A DNA stretch of 34,362 nt, taken from assembly GCA_030145105.1 (NCBI GenBank), contig JAQYWF010000007.1:1-34362 (forward strand), in the 5' to 3' direction. The stretch's first letter is position 1; each line of letters begins with the position of its first letter. Shown piece after piece: positions 1 to 9,221 of this stretch. A model generated the notes under the pieces. It was given only the letters and a program-made list of their open reading frames with translations, searched no databases and was not told the origin of the DNA. A program made the translations under genes and the position numbers. This DNA comes from Desulfosarcina sp. Its GTDB lineage: Bacteria; Desulfobacterota; Desulfobacteria; Desulfobacterales; Desulfosarcinaceae.

Positions 1-2
1 AG

Positions 3-113
3 AAACATCCTGAATATCAAGTATCCGTATATGTATTAGCCTTTACGCTGAAGGTCAGGATGAGAAAAGGGGAAATCATAAAGTATGTTCTGGAGGATTA
101 CCTATGTCTATAA
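3..113 (+). CDS. C-terminal end of an unidentified CDS running in from the left edge (KHPEYQVSVYVLAFTLKVRMRKGEIIKYVLEDYLCL*)
   Basis: Open from the window edge; its stop overlaps the ATG of the kamA-like ORF, as in coupled operons. No family recognised. Confidence 0.35.
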   Translation, partial: KHPEYQVSVYVLAFTLKVRMRKGEIIKYVLEDYLCL

Positions 114-305
114 AATATTACACCTCGCTACACCAGCTGCCGTATTTGTCTGAGACTGAAAAAGCGACGTTATCGCTCGTTACAGAAAGATTTCCGTTTC
201 GGGCAAATGACTATTATCTCAGCCTTATAAACTGGGACGATCCCAATGACCCGATTCGTCGTATTATCATTCCATGTATAGAAGAACTGGATACATGGCG
301 CATTC
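104..305 (+). pseudogene. N-terminal fragment of a KamA/YodO-family lysine 2,3-aminomutase-like radical SAM protein, truncated
   Basis: MSIKYYTSLHQLPYLSETEKATLSLVTERFPFRANDYYLSLINWDDPNDPIRRIIIPCIEELDTW resembles the KamA N-terminus (FR.N.YY..LI.W.DPNDPIRR...P..EEL). The ORF then runs into antisense ppdK and stops at 352. It has a good SD (ggagg) but no radical-SAM CxxxCxxC. Confidence 0.7.
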
Positions 306-2876
306 CAGATCCGGCTTTGTGGTCCGGCCCTTTTTCACGGCAATGTCGATGAGCACTCCCACACCGTCCCGATCCAGTGTGGCAAAGGGATTGGCGGAAA
401 GGATACCGGATTCCATGTATTCGATGAGAAACCCGGTTTCAGCATCGTCCCGTGAGATGCCGAAGGTGGTCTGGGTCAGGTCATTGGTGCCGAAAGAAAA
501 GAATTCTGCATGCTCGGCGATCCGATCGGCGGTGAGGGCGGCACGGGGCAGCTCGATCATGGTGCCGAACTTGTAGGCGATCTCCATCCCATGCTCGGTC
601 ATGACGGCCTTGGCCTCGGCCTCCAGCACCGAGCGTTGGTGGACCAGTTCATTGACGTGGCTGGTGAGCGGGATCATCACCTCCGGGTGTACGTCGATAC
701 CCTCTTTCACCACCAAGCAGGCCGCTTCGAAGATGGCCCGTACCTGCATAGTGGTCAGTTCTGGAATGTAGATGCCCAGTCGAACCCCCCGCAGGCCGAG
801 CATGGGGTTGGCTTCCCGCAGAATCTGGGCTCGCTTGCGCAGCTGCTCTTTCTGGCGGATTTCTGCCAGCAGGGTATCGATGGCGGCCATGTCCGTTGCG
901 TGCTTGAGCCGGATTTTCAGGTCGGCCAGCTCGGATACCAGCTCAACCAGGTCCGGCAGAAATTCATGCAGGGGGGGGTCGATCAGGCGGATGATCACCG
1001 GCCGGCCCTTCATGACCCGGAACAGGCCTGCAAAATCTTGTCGCTGGAACGGCAGCAGGGCGGCCAGGGCCTCTTTGCGCTCCACGGGGTAGTCGGTCAA
1101 AATCATCCGCTGGAAGTGGGGCAGACGGTCGGTTTCGAAGAACATGTGTTCGGATCGGCAAAGGCCGATGCCCTGGGCGCCATACTCCAGCGCCCGGCTG
1201 GCGTCCCGGGGATAGTCGGCGTTGGCCCACACCCCTAAAGTCCTGAATTCATCGGCCCAGGAGAGCAATTTGATCAGCCAGGGGTCTTTGATGTCCGGAA
1301 CCATGGTCTCCAACTTGCCTTCATAAACAACGCCGGTCGTTCCGTCGATGGAGATCCACTGGCCTTCATGGATAGTCTGGCTGCCGATGGTCATTAGTCG
1401 GTTGGTCAGGTCGATGGTGATCGCCGAAGCACCCACCACTGCCGGTTTACCGAACTGTCTGGCCACCAGGGCGGCGTGGCTGGTGCGCCCGCCGCGACTG
1501 GTGAGAATTCCCTGGGCAGCCAGCATGCCGTGGACGTCATCGGGTTTGGTCTCCGGGCGGACCATGATCACCGATTTCCCGTCGTTTTTGGCCCAGGCTT
1601 CGGCCATGTCGGCATCGAAGGCCACTTGTCCCACGGCCGCCCCCGGAGAGACGTTGAGACCCCGGGCCACAAGCTTGCCCCCGGCGGTGGCCTTGGGGTC
1701 GAATTGCGGGTGAAGGAAGAAGTCCACTTGTTCCGGATTGATCCGCAGCACCGCCGTCTGTCGATCGATCAGTCCATCTTCAGCCATCTCCACGGCAATT
1801 CGTACCGCTGCCTGGGCCGTTCGCTTGCCGTCGCGGGTCTGGAGCATCCACAGCTTGCCTTTCTCGATGGTAAACTCCATGTCCTGCATTTCCCGGTAGT
1901 GGTTCTCCAGCAATCCGGCGATGCGTTCGAATTCGGCGTAGGCCGCTGGCATCTCTTCCTCCAAAAGGGCAATGTCTCTGGTCAGGCGGATGCCGGCTAC
2001 CACATCCTCGCCCTGGGCATTGGTCAGGTAGTCTCCTTCTATATAGTTTTCCCCGGTTGAACCGTTGCGTGTCATGGCCACGCCGGTGGCGCAGTCATCG
2101 CCCATATTGCCGAAAACCATGGTGACGATGCTGACGGCTGTGCCCAGGTTGTGATCGATGCCGGCTGCCTTACGATAATCCACCGCCCGTTTGCCGTTCC
2201 AGCTTTTGAATACCGCCTCGGTGGCCATTTTGAGTTGCTTGAACGGATCCTCTGGAAAGTCGTTGGTGGTGTGACAGCGGTACAATGCTTTAAACTGTTG
2301 TGCCACCTGCTGCCAGTTGTCCGCTGACAGTTCGGTATCCTTTTCAACACCGGCAGCCTTGCGGGCGGCTGTGATGACCGCTTCGAACGGTTCGTCGTCG
2401 ATCCCCATAACGACACTGCCGAACATCTGGATCAGTCGCCGATAGGCATCATAAACGAAGCGGGGATCATCGGTGAGACGGATCATGGCCGCCACCGTCT
2501 GGCTGTTGAGGCCGATGTTGAGAACCGTATCCATCATCCCGGGCATGGAAAACTTGGCACCGGACCGGCAGGAGACCAACAGGGGATTGTCGTCACTGCC
2601 AAAGCGCTTTCCCGTTTTGACCTCAACCTTTTCAAGCGCTGACAAAACCTGGTCCCACATGCCCTTGGGAGAGGTCCCGCCGGACTTGAGGAAGGTATTG
2701 CAGGCCTCGGTGGACACGGTAAATCCGTGGGGAACCGGCAACCCGATGCGAACCATTTCAGCCAGATTTGCCCCTTTGCCGCCCAGCAGCCCCCGAACGG
2801 CGTCCCCATCCTCGCCCACATGGTCTTTTACGGCATCCAGTTCGTCGAAGCCAAAAACCCATTTTTTGGTTTTCAT
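267..2876 (-). CDS. ppdK: Pyruvate, phosphate dikinase, C-terminally truncated
   Basis: MKTKKWVFGFDELDAV...LLGGKGANLAEM..., GGRTSHAALVARQFGKPAVVG, and GLCRSEHMFF are typical PPDK motifs. The ORF ends ...KKGRTTKPDLECAMYPVLLYME*, before the expected (G)ICGEHGGDP segment. Start chosen at the internal ATG with SD (ggaggtgggaatg). Confidence 0.93.
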   Translation of the reverse strand: MKTKKWVFGFDELDAVKDHVGEDGDAVRGLLGGKGANLAEMVRIGLPVPHGFTVSTEACNTFLKSGGTSPKGMWDQVLSALEKVEVKTGKRFGSDDNPLLVSCRSGAKFSMPGMMDTVLNIGLNSQTVAAMIRLTDDPRFVYDAYRRLIQMFGSVVMGIDDEPFEAVITAARKAAGVEKDTELSADNWQQVAQQFKALYRCHTTNDFPEDPFKQLKMATEAVFKSWNGKRAVDYRKAAGIDHNLGTAVSIVTMVFGNMGDDCATGVAMTRNGSTGENYIEGDYLTNAQGEDVVAGIRLTRDIALLEEEMPAAYAEFERIAGLLENHYREMQDMEFTIEKGKLWMLQTRDGKRTAQAAVRIAVEMAEDGLIDRQTAVLRINPEQVDFFLHPQFDPKATAGGKLVARGLNVSPGAAVGQVAFDADMAEAWAKNDGKSVIMVRPETKPDDVHGMLAAQGILTSRGGRTSHAALVARQFGKPAVVGASAITIDLTNRLMTIGSQTIHEGQWISIDGTTGVVYEGKLETMVPDIKDPWLIKLLSWADEFRTLGVWANADYPRDASRALEYGAQGIGLCRSEHMFFETDRLPHFQRMILTDYPVERKEALAALLPFQRQDFAGLFRVMKGRPVIIRLIDPPLHEFLPDLVELVSELADLKIRLKHATDMAAIDTLLAEIRQKEQLRKRAQILREANPMLGLRGVRLGIYIPELTTMQVRAIFEAACLVVKEGIDVHPEVMIPLTSHVNELVHQRSVLEAEAKAVMTEHGMEIAYKFGTMIELPRAALTADRIAEHAEFFSFGTNDLTQTTFGISRDDAETGFLIEYMESGILSANPFATLDRDGVGVLIDIAVKKGRTTKPDLECAMYPVLLYME

Positions 2877-3238
2877 TCCCACCTCCATGTATTGCAAAAA
2901 AAGGCCAAGCTGTTTTCCGGTTGACAGAGAAATGGCGATCGGCAAAACCTGCCCATACCTGCGGCCATTAACCACCACGGCTGGATTTTGCCGAATGACG
3001 GCAACGATGCTTGTTAAAATGAACGACGAAGAGATGGACGCGACCCACCGTTTTTAAAATGAGCTAATTGTTCCGAGACAGGGTCGGGGTTCCGGTAATC
3101 GACAATTCTACATCGGGTGAATTTTTCTTACCGTGCCCCCTGGCTTACAAGGAATCTGCTGGATCACTTCATGAGTTGAAAACAATTTTAACTGGTTGGT
3201 TGGAAATTTGCAATTCTATTCCGCGGGTCCAAAAAGGA

Positions 3239-3271
3239 AACGGTTAATCGGGATGAGGCCGATTAACCGTT
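3239..3271. promoter_or_regulatory. Perfect 13-bp stem hairpin (AACGGTTAATCGG-gatgagg-CCGATTAACCGTT) just 5' of an SD sequence
   Basis: Inverted repeat read directly from the sequence; followed by aaggaggag and ATG at 3286. Confidence 0.75.
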
Positions 3272-3285
3272 AAGGAGGAGAACAG

Positions 3286-3342
3286 ATGAAAATTATTAGG
3301 TTGACATTAGACATAAGCAAACATCTTGCCAATTCCAATTGA
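3286..3342 (+). CDS. Possible 18-aa small ORF (MKIIRLTLDISKHLANSN*)
   Basis: Strong AGGAGG SD about 8 nt upstream; preceded by the 13-bp hairpin. Below the ORF-track length cutoff. Confidence 0.35.
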   Translation: MKIIRLTLDISKHLANSN

Positions 3343-3747
3343 CAGAACTAAAAAAATAACGCAATGGCATTAAAAATTAATAAATTTAGTCATCTATTGA
3401 TTTTTTTATTTGGTTTACACCTGTTTCGCTGAGAGAGCAAGCTCTGGATCGTGAGGCAGAAAGTTCACAATCATAAACCATTTTTAGGCATATTATGGTT
3501 TAACCTGCTTATATTCATAGGTAATATTGTTTTCCCCATAGGATTCAAAATATTGAACCCTGGTCCAGAACTGCTATAATAAAATTATAAAACATTAAAA
3601 TATATAGGTTATCATGCGTTTTCATTCTTGAACCGCATCGTTTGAAGCCATGGCCATTTCCCTGCGGCTTTTTGCCTGGGATCGAAACGTCCACCGGTGG
3701 GCAGTGGTGAACAGGCTGGTTTTTATCATTTAAACCGGTTTTCCTGC

Positions 3748-3777
3748 CTTGACAAACGGCAAATCGCGCCCATAATT
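3748..3777 (+). promoter_or_regulatory. Candidate htpG promoter, sigma70-like TTGACA-17 bp-ATAATT, overlapping a sigma32-like CTTGACA/GCCCAT arrangement
   Basis: Sequence cTTGACAaacggcaaatcgcgcccATAATT, about 70 bp upstream of htpG. Confidence 0.5.
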
Positions 3778-3848
3778 GTTCATCGTCGATCGTCGAACTA
3801 ATTATAACCATTGATAAAAAATTGATCAAGAAGCGTTCAGGAGAGCCA

Positions 3849-5783
3849 ATGGAAGCTAAGCAGGAAACCTATCAGTTTAAAACCGAAGTGCAGCAGATTC
3901 TCAACCTGATTATCAACTCCCTTTATTCCAACAAGGACATTTTTCTGCGGGAATTGATATCAAATGCATCGGATGCCATCGATAAGGTCCGATACAAGGC
4001 CGAAACCGAGCCGGGCATTCTGGGTGAAGACAACGAGTTCAAGATCCATTTGAAACCCGATGCCATCAAGCAGACTTTCGAAATTTCGGACAACGGCCTT
4101 GGCATGACCTACGATGAGGTCATGGAAAACATCGGCACCATCGCCAAGAGCGGCACCGCCAGCTTTATGGAGGCCCTGGAGCATGCCAAAGGGCAGGAGA
4201 CACTGATACCGGAATTGATCGGGCAGTTTGGCGTGGGGTTTTACAGCGCTTTCATGGTGGCCGATAAAATCACCCTGGTTACCCGGGCTGCCGGTTCGGA
4301 TGCGAACAAGGCCGTCAAGTGGGTCTCAGCTGGAGACGGATCCTACACCATTGAAGAGACCGAAAAAGCCTCCCGTGGTACTACCATTACCCTGGCGTTG
4401 AAAAAAAAGGAGAAGGACGGGAAGGATTTTACCGACCAGTGGACCGTCCGCAGCATTGTCAAGCAGCATTCCGATTTCGTGGGCTACCCCATTGCCATGG
4501 AGGTTGAGCGCGACGAACCGCTGCCCGATGAAGAGGTGATCAAGGATAAGGATGGCAAGCCCATCGGCGCCACCACACGCAAGGTGATGCGTGAAGAGAC
4601 CCTTAATTCCATGAAGGCCATCTGGGCCCGAAATTCTAATGACGTCAAGGACGAAGAATACGAAGAGTTCTACAAGCATTTGAGCCACGACTGGAATCCG
4701 CCCATGGAGCGTCTCCATCTCAAATTCGAAGGGACCACCGAATATGATGCCTTGCTTTATATTCCCTCCAAGGCCCCCTTCGACCTATTCACACCGGAAC
4801 GCCGTCACGGCATCCACCTTTATTCCAAGCGAGTGTTCATCATGGACGACTGCAAGGAACTGATGCCCGAATATTTCCGGTTCGTCAAAGGCGTGGTGGA
4901 TGCATCCGACCTGAACCTGAACGTCAGCCGCGAAATCCTTCAGCAGGACCGGTTGGTGCTGAACATCCGCAAGAATTTAGTGAAAAAGCTGTTCGACCTG
5001 TTGGGCAAAATGGATGCGGAGAAATACCATCAGCTGTACGATGAGTTCGGCGCCGTGTTAAAGGAGGGGATTCACACCGATCCGGCCAGCAAGGATAAGA
5101 TCGCCACCCTGATCCGCTACAAGACCACCAAATCCGAAGACACGTGGACGTCGCTGGACGAATACATGAAAAATATGAAGGCCGACCAGAAGGAGATTTA
5201 TTACATAACTGGCGAAAAGTTCTCTGCCCTGGTCAACAGCCCCCACCTTGAACGCCTGAAGGAGAAGGATTTTGAAGTGCTGTTGATGACCGATCCGGTA
5301 GATGAGTGGGTGGTGCAGTCATTGACCGAGTATGAGGGCAAGCCCCTGAAGAGCGCCGAAAAAGGTGACCTGGATCTGGATACGGTGGATGAGACCAAAA
5401 AAGAAGCGTACAATGCGCTGTTCGGCTTTATCAAGGGGCACCTGGAGAATAATATCAAAGAGGTCAAACCCTCATCGCGGCTCAAAGATTCGGTATCCTG
5501 CCTCTCTGGGGACACCTGGGACATGAGTGCTTATATGGAAAAACTGCTCAAGGCATCAGGGCAAAAACCGAACGAAGTCAAGCGTGTCCTTGAACTGAAC
5601 ATGGATCATCCGGTGGTGGAAAAAATCAAGACCCTTTTTGAGAACGACCGGGACAACCCCGAGTTGAAAGACTACAGCCAGCTTTTACTTGACATGGCTG
5701 TGGTCAGCGAAGGCGGAAAACTCGACAACCCCGCCCGCTTTTCTAAAATGGTGGGGGAGCTGATGTCGCGGGCTATTGGATAA
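3849..5783 (+). CDS. htpG: Molecular chaperone HtpG (HSP90 family)
   Basis: METKQETYQF-type start (here [46 protein letters not shown]), DNGLGMT, and [16 protein letters not shown]. Confidence 0.98.
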   Translation: MEAKQETYQFKTEVQQILNLIINSLYSNKDIFLRELISNASDAIDKVRYKAETEPGILGEDNEFKIHLKPDAIKQTFEISDNGLGMTYDEVMENIGTIAKSGTASFMEALEHAKGQETLIPELIGQFGVGFYSAFMVADKITLVTRAAGSDANKAVKWVSAGDGSYTIEETEKASRGTTITLALKKKEKDGKDFTDQWTVRSIVKQHSDFVGYPIAMEVERDEPLPDEEVIKDKDGKPIGATTRKVMREETLNSMKAIWARNSNDVKDEEYEEFYKHLSHDWNPPMERLHLKFEGTTEYDALLYIPSKAPFDLFTPERRHGIHLYSKRVFIMDDCKELMPEYFRFVKGVVDASDLNLNVSREILQQDRLVLNIRKNLVKKLFDLLGKMDAEKYHQLYDEFGAVLKEGIHTDPASKDKIATLIRYKTTKSEDTWTSLDEYMKNMKADQKEIYYITGEKFSALVNSPHLERLKEKDFEVLLMTDPVDEWVVQSLTEYEGKPLKSAEKGDLDLDTVDETKKEAYNALFGFIKGHLENNIKEVKPSSRLKDSVSCLSGDTWDMSAYMEKLLKASGQKPNEVKRVLELNMDHPVVEKIKTLFENDRDNPELKDYSQLLLDMAVVSEGGKLDNPARFSKMVGELMSRAIG

Positions 5784-5792
5784 CCCAGCAAA

Positions 5793-5832
5793 ACACAGCC
5801 AGGTTGCCCGGCAGCGGGTAGCCTGGCTGTGT
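5793..5832 (+). terminator. Hairpin terminator-like structure after htpG
   Basis: ACACAGCCAGG...CCTGGCTGTGT with inner GCCCG/CGGGT pairing; no long U tract. Confidence 0.55.
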
Positions 5833-5848
5833 GATTGCCAATCCTGTA

Positions 5849-5993
5849 TAGTGCCCATCCATAAATGGTTCTTTTGCCCGATCTCTGCGTTGCGCGAAAA
5901 ATTTTATCCTCGGAATATCAATTATATGCCTCCGGTAAAATTTTTCGCATGCCTTGATCTCGACCAAAATCCCTCATTTCTGGACGGACACTA
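5849..5993. repeat. Palindromic intergenic element, copy 1 (TAGTG...CACTA ends)
   Basis: Left end TAGTGCCCATCCATAAATGG; reverse complement of right end TAGTGTCCGTCCAGAAATGA. Imperfect terminal inverted repeats. Confidence 0.75.
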
Positions 5994-6001
5994 TCTATAG
6001 A

Positions 6002-6211
6002 TTACGTGTTATATTTAAAAGACAGCTTCACGCGGGAGCGAAAGGCGGTGACCTTGCCTCCTTCCACTTTCATATCCAGCTTCGTAATTTCCGCCACCCG
6101 CAGATCCTTTAATGACTTGGAGGCAGTTTCGACTGCATTTTTTGCCGCCTCCTCCCAGGAAGCGGTGCTGGTTCCTACCAGTTCGATGACTTTGTAGACA
6201 CTCTCGCTCAT
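6002..6211 (-). CDS. Dodecin family flavin-binding protein
   Basis: MSESVYKVIELVGTSTASWEEAAKNAVETASKSLKDLRVAEITKLDMKVEGGKVTAFRSRVKLSFKY matches the dodecin pattern (KVIELVGTS..SWE.A...A...A..). Confidence 0.93.
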   Translation of the reverse strand: MSESVYKVIELVGTSTASWEEAAKNAVETASKSLKDLRVAEITKLDMKVEGGKVTAFRSRVKLSFKYNT

Positions 6212-6569
6212 GATTTCCCCCTTTTTGGTTTCCGGTTAGTAAAATGAAAACCCGCTGAAGCGACACGTTGATTTCAACGGATGATCCCATGTGCGAACGA
6301 ATAATAACGGCAGCAGCAGTCCAATGGGCGGCACGGCTCACTGCAAGCGGAACATTCAGCATCGATGAGCAGGCGCAATAATTCAGGAAGGAATGGTATG
6401 GGTATAACTTAATATGGGTATGCCGGCCGGTCAAGGAAATTTCCTGTTGCAGTGTTGCCGCCGCATTGAAATGTGCATCGAAAACCGGTAGTATCGCTTA
6501 TCGGCCATCGACAGCATGATTCAGGCAGCCGCATTCGCGTTATTTTTTGCAAAGGACCCATTACAACCC

Positions 6570-7523
6570 ATGAAGCAGGTGAAGTGGCTTTTTCATCCAA
6601 TATTGGTGTTTATCTTCTCCGTCACTGCCTTGGTGGTTTCGCTGTTTCTATATATTTACTGGTATATTGAAGTCAGCAGCGGCCTTCGGTCGGCCATGGT
6701 GCGGTTCAACGTCGAGCAGGATCAGGTGTTTGCCGCCGACACATGGGTGGTGATCCTCGTCCTGAGCATACTGATCGGTATTATATTGTTGGGCATCTTC
6801 ATCATTTTTGTATTCAGCCAGAAAACCATGCAATTGTACCGGATGCAGAACAATTTTATCAACAACTTCACCCATGAACTCAAAACTCCGGTGACGTCCC
6901 TTCAGCTATACCTGCAGACCTTCTCAAGGTACGAATTGTCGCGGGAGGATCAACTGAAATACATCCAGTATATGCTCGTCGACGTGGACCGTCTGTCCCA
7001 AAACATCAACCGCATGCTGAACCTGGCCAAACTGGAAAGCAAAAGCTATATGGGCGAGTTCGTTGTTTGTGATTTGGTCAAGACGGTGAATCAGTTCCTT
7101 GAAGAAAACGCCCACCTGTTCAAAGCGTGCCGGATTGCCGTCCACGGCCCGGATACCACGATTTTGTATCAGCGAATCAACCGGCATCTGTTTGAGATGC
7201 TTTTGATGAACCTCCTGACCAATGCCATCAAATACAATAACACAGAAATGCCGCAAGTGGACATCTTCATCGAATCCGCGCGTCCCCGGACACGCATCCG
7301 GTTTACAGACAACGGCATTGGTTTCGACCGAAAGGAGATGAAAAAGATTTTCCGCAAGTTTTACCAGGTCGGCCGATCGGACGATATGACGGCCAAGGGA
7401 AGCGGGCTTGGCTTACACCTGGTTCAAAACATCGCCCGCCTCCATAAGGGAAAGGTGACGGCCGAAAGCAAGGGGCGGGGCAAAGGCTCGACGTTTACCT
7501 TGATTTTGCCGTCCCTGGAATAG
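6570..7523 (+). CDS. Sensor histidine kinase with two TM segments and a short extracytoplasmic loop
   Basis: FINNFTHELKTPVTSLQLY (HisKA H-box), NLLTNAIKYNN (N box), DNGIGFD, and GSGLGLHLVQNI. The exact start is uncertain (6516 or 6570). Confidence 0.9.
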   Translation: MKQVKWLFHPILVFIFSVTALVVSLFLYIYWYIEVSSGLRSAMVRFNVEQDQVFAADTWVVILVLSILIGIILLGIFIIFVFSQKTMQLYRMQNNFINNFTHELKTPVTSLQLYLQTFSRYELSREDQLKYIQYMLVDVDRLSQNINRMLNLAKLESKSYMGEFVVCDLVKTVNQFLEENAHLFKACRIAVHGPDTTILYQRINRHLFEMLLMNLLTNAIKYNNTEMPQVDIFIESARPRTRIRFTDNGIGFDRKEMKKIFRKFYQVGRSDDMTAKGSGLGLHLVQNIARLHKGKVTAESKGRGKGSTFTLILPSLE

Positions 7524-7655
7524 TGCCCATCCACAAACGGCATCTTTCGGCCCAGAGGCCTGCGTTCTCGCGCTTTTTACGTGGCTACGCCTGCGATTTA
7601 AAAAGGGTTGCGGCCTTGGCCTGAACTAAAATCTACCATTTGTGAATAGCCACTA
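7521..7655. repeat. Palindromic intergenic element, copy 2 (TAGTG...CACTA ends)
   Basis: Left TAGTGCCCATCCACAAACGG; reverse complement of right TAGTGGCTATTCACAAATGG. Interior shares gcatctttcggccca and gcggccttggcctgaac with copy 3. Confidence 0.8.
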
Positions 7656-7711
7656 AACAGACGAAATTGCCGAGCAATATAAGTTATACGGATAATACAG
7701 GAGCCGCCATC

Positions 7712-8434
7712 ATGGAACATCCCAAAAAACTTATTCTAATCATTGAAGATGATCGGCATATCGCCGAAGGCATCCAACTGAACCTGACCTTACAGGGGTA
7801 CGAGGTGGCAATCGCTCCTGACGGCGTGGCCGGCCTGAATAAATGGAAAGAGATCAGGCCGGATTTAGTGATTCTGGACATCATGCTGCCGGGCATAGAC
7901 GGGCTTTCCATCCTTCAGAGCATCCGGTTGGAAGATGAGCGGCTGCCCATCCTGATCCTCTCTGCCAAAGGAGATCCGGATGACCGGATCAAAGGGCTAG
8001 CCTTCGGGGGGGACGATTATCTGGCCAAACCCTTTAACCTGGAGGAGCTGCTTCTTCGCCTCGAGCGTCTGCTCAAACGCGTCGACTGGAATCAGGAAAA
8101 CGGCGGTCCGGTTCTCCCCTCCTTCGATACCTATCATTTCGGCGACAATCGCATTGATTTTAAAACCAATATCGCGCGCTGCCGTATGGGCGAGATTTCC
8201 CTGACCGAACAGGAATCAAAGGTGCTCAAACTGTTTATCGCCAATCGTGGTAAGCCGCTTTCCCGTGAAAAACTGTTACAGATCGGTTGGGGGTATTCCA
8301 GAAAAACCACTACCCGCACCGTGGACAACTTTATCGTCCGGTTCCGCAAATATTTTGAGCCCGATCCCAGAAGCCCGGTCTATTTTAAGAGTCTTCGATC
8401 CATCGGCTATCTTTTCGATTGTGACCCCGAATGA
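7712..8434 (+). CDS. OmpR/PhoB-type response regulator
   Basis: LILIIEDDRHIAEGIQLNLTLQGYEV, DLVILDIMLPGIDGLSIL, DDYLAKPF; C-terminal winged helix with a TTTRTVDNFIVRFRKYFEPDP recognition helix. Confidence 0.95.
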   Translation: MEHPKKLILIIEDDRHIAEGIQLNLTLQGYEVAIAPDGVAGLNKWKEIRPDLVILDIMLPGIDGLSILQSIRLEDERLPILILSAKGDPDDRIKGLAFGGDDYLAKPFNLEELLLRLERLLKRVDWNQENGGPVLPSFDTYHFGDNRIDFKTNIARCRMGEISLTEQESKVLKLFIANRGKPLSREKLLQIGWGYSRKTTTRTVDNFIVRFRKYFEPDPRSPVYFKSLRSIGYLFDCDPE

Positions 8435-8825
8435 CCAGGCAGTCAAACCGATATGATTTATCTGCATGCCTTATTTATTCTTATTCACTTGTCCGGATCG
8501 AATACAATAAAGGGTAAGTTATTGACCCGGTTCCTTTGACGTCTCCGCGGGTATTAGGAATTATTTTTCTTAGTGGAAAAAAAGTTTCCTATTTAATCGT
8601 TCATTTATTTCACATTTTTGTGACGGCTTCCATTGGCAAAGGCCACAACTATCTGAAATAAATATTGGTTGTAATTGAATTGAAGATATAGCGTGATTCT
8701 TGCATGGCAATTATAAGGGCAAATCGTGTATGTCCTTCTCTCGCTTGCCATGAAAGGCGCCCTTTAAATGATATCCGGGAAGGATCATCCTGGCTCCACT
8801 GCAATCTGAGGCTAACTGAATCCAG

Positions 8826-9002
8826 ATGAAAACAACGGCGCTTCAAGATAACGACGGAAGACGTTCCGGAGTAGAACGACGGCAATTTACCTACGCCGTT
8901 CATATCCCTGAACGCCGCAGCGGAAAAGACCGACGCATCAGTTGGGAACGTCGAAAGCCTCGACAAGAGACCCGTTCCGTGCATCCAACGACCCTTCCCT
9001 GA
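8826..9002 (+). CDS. Small Arg-rich protein with repeated RRSGxxRR motifs (58 aa)
   Basis: MKTTALQDNDGRRSGVERRQFTYAVHIPERRSGKDRRISWERRKPRQETRSVHPTTLP*. Not in the ORF track because it is under about 60 aa. Confidence 0.5.
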   Translation: MKTTALQDNDGRRSGVERRQFTYAVHIPERRSGKDRRISWERRKPRQETRSVHPTTLP

Positions 9003-9221
9003 AATATCCCCCGTCCTTGTCGTTTTGTTCAGTTCGGCCAAAACATTTCTTTTCAGCCGTCGATATGGCGCCATGTTTTTTCGACCGGTTCATACGCTAT
9101 CTCAAGTTAAACCGTGAGGCCAAAAAAAGACGGCCACCTTTGAGGCCTTCCAAAAGGCAGCCGTCCTTGAAGAACAATGATGCTTGGACGGTTTTGACTG
9201 ATCAGCGTCCGTTTAAAAATA

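Noticed and set aside
510-2060. Long plus-strand ORFs (510..1238, 1476..2060) opposite ppdK
   Set aside because: Antisense shadows of a high-GC coding gene; no recognisable domains or start contexts.
3545-3829. 94-aa minus-strand ORF upstream of htpG
   Set aside because: Overlaps the htpG promoter and SD region; composition looks non-coding.
5776-6000. ORFs 5776..6000 (+) and 5773..5967 (-) downstream of htpG
   Set aside because: They translate the palindromic element; similar peptides on both strands arise from its inverted repeats.
6434-6445. Perfect palindrome AGGAAATTTCCT upstream of the histidine kinase
   Set aside because: Short and AT-rich in the centre; no supporting promoter or second site, so not called as an operator.
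8649-9074. 141-aa minus-strand ORF
   Set aside because: No domain or signal; the opposite strand holds the RRSGxxRR small protein, a better candidate.
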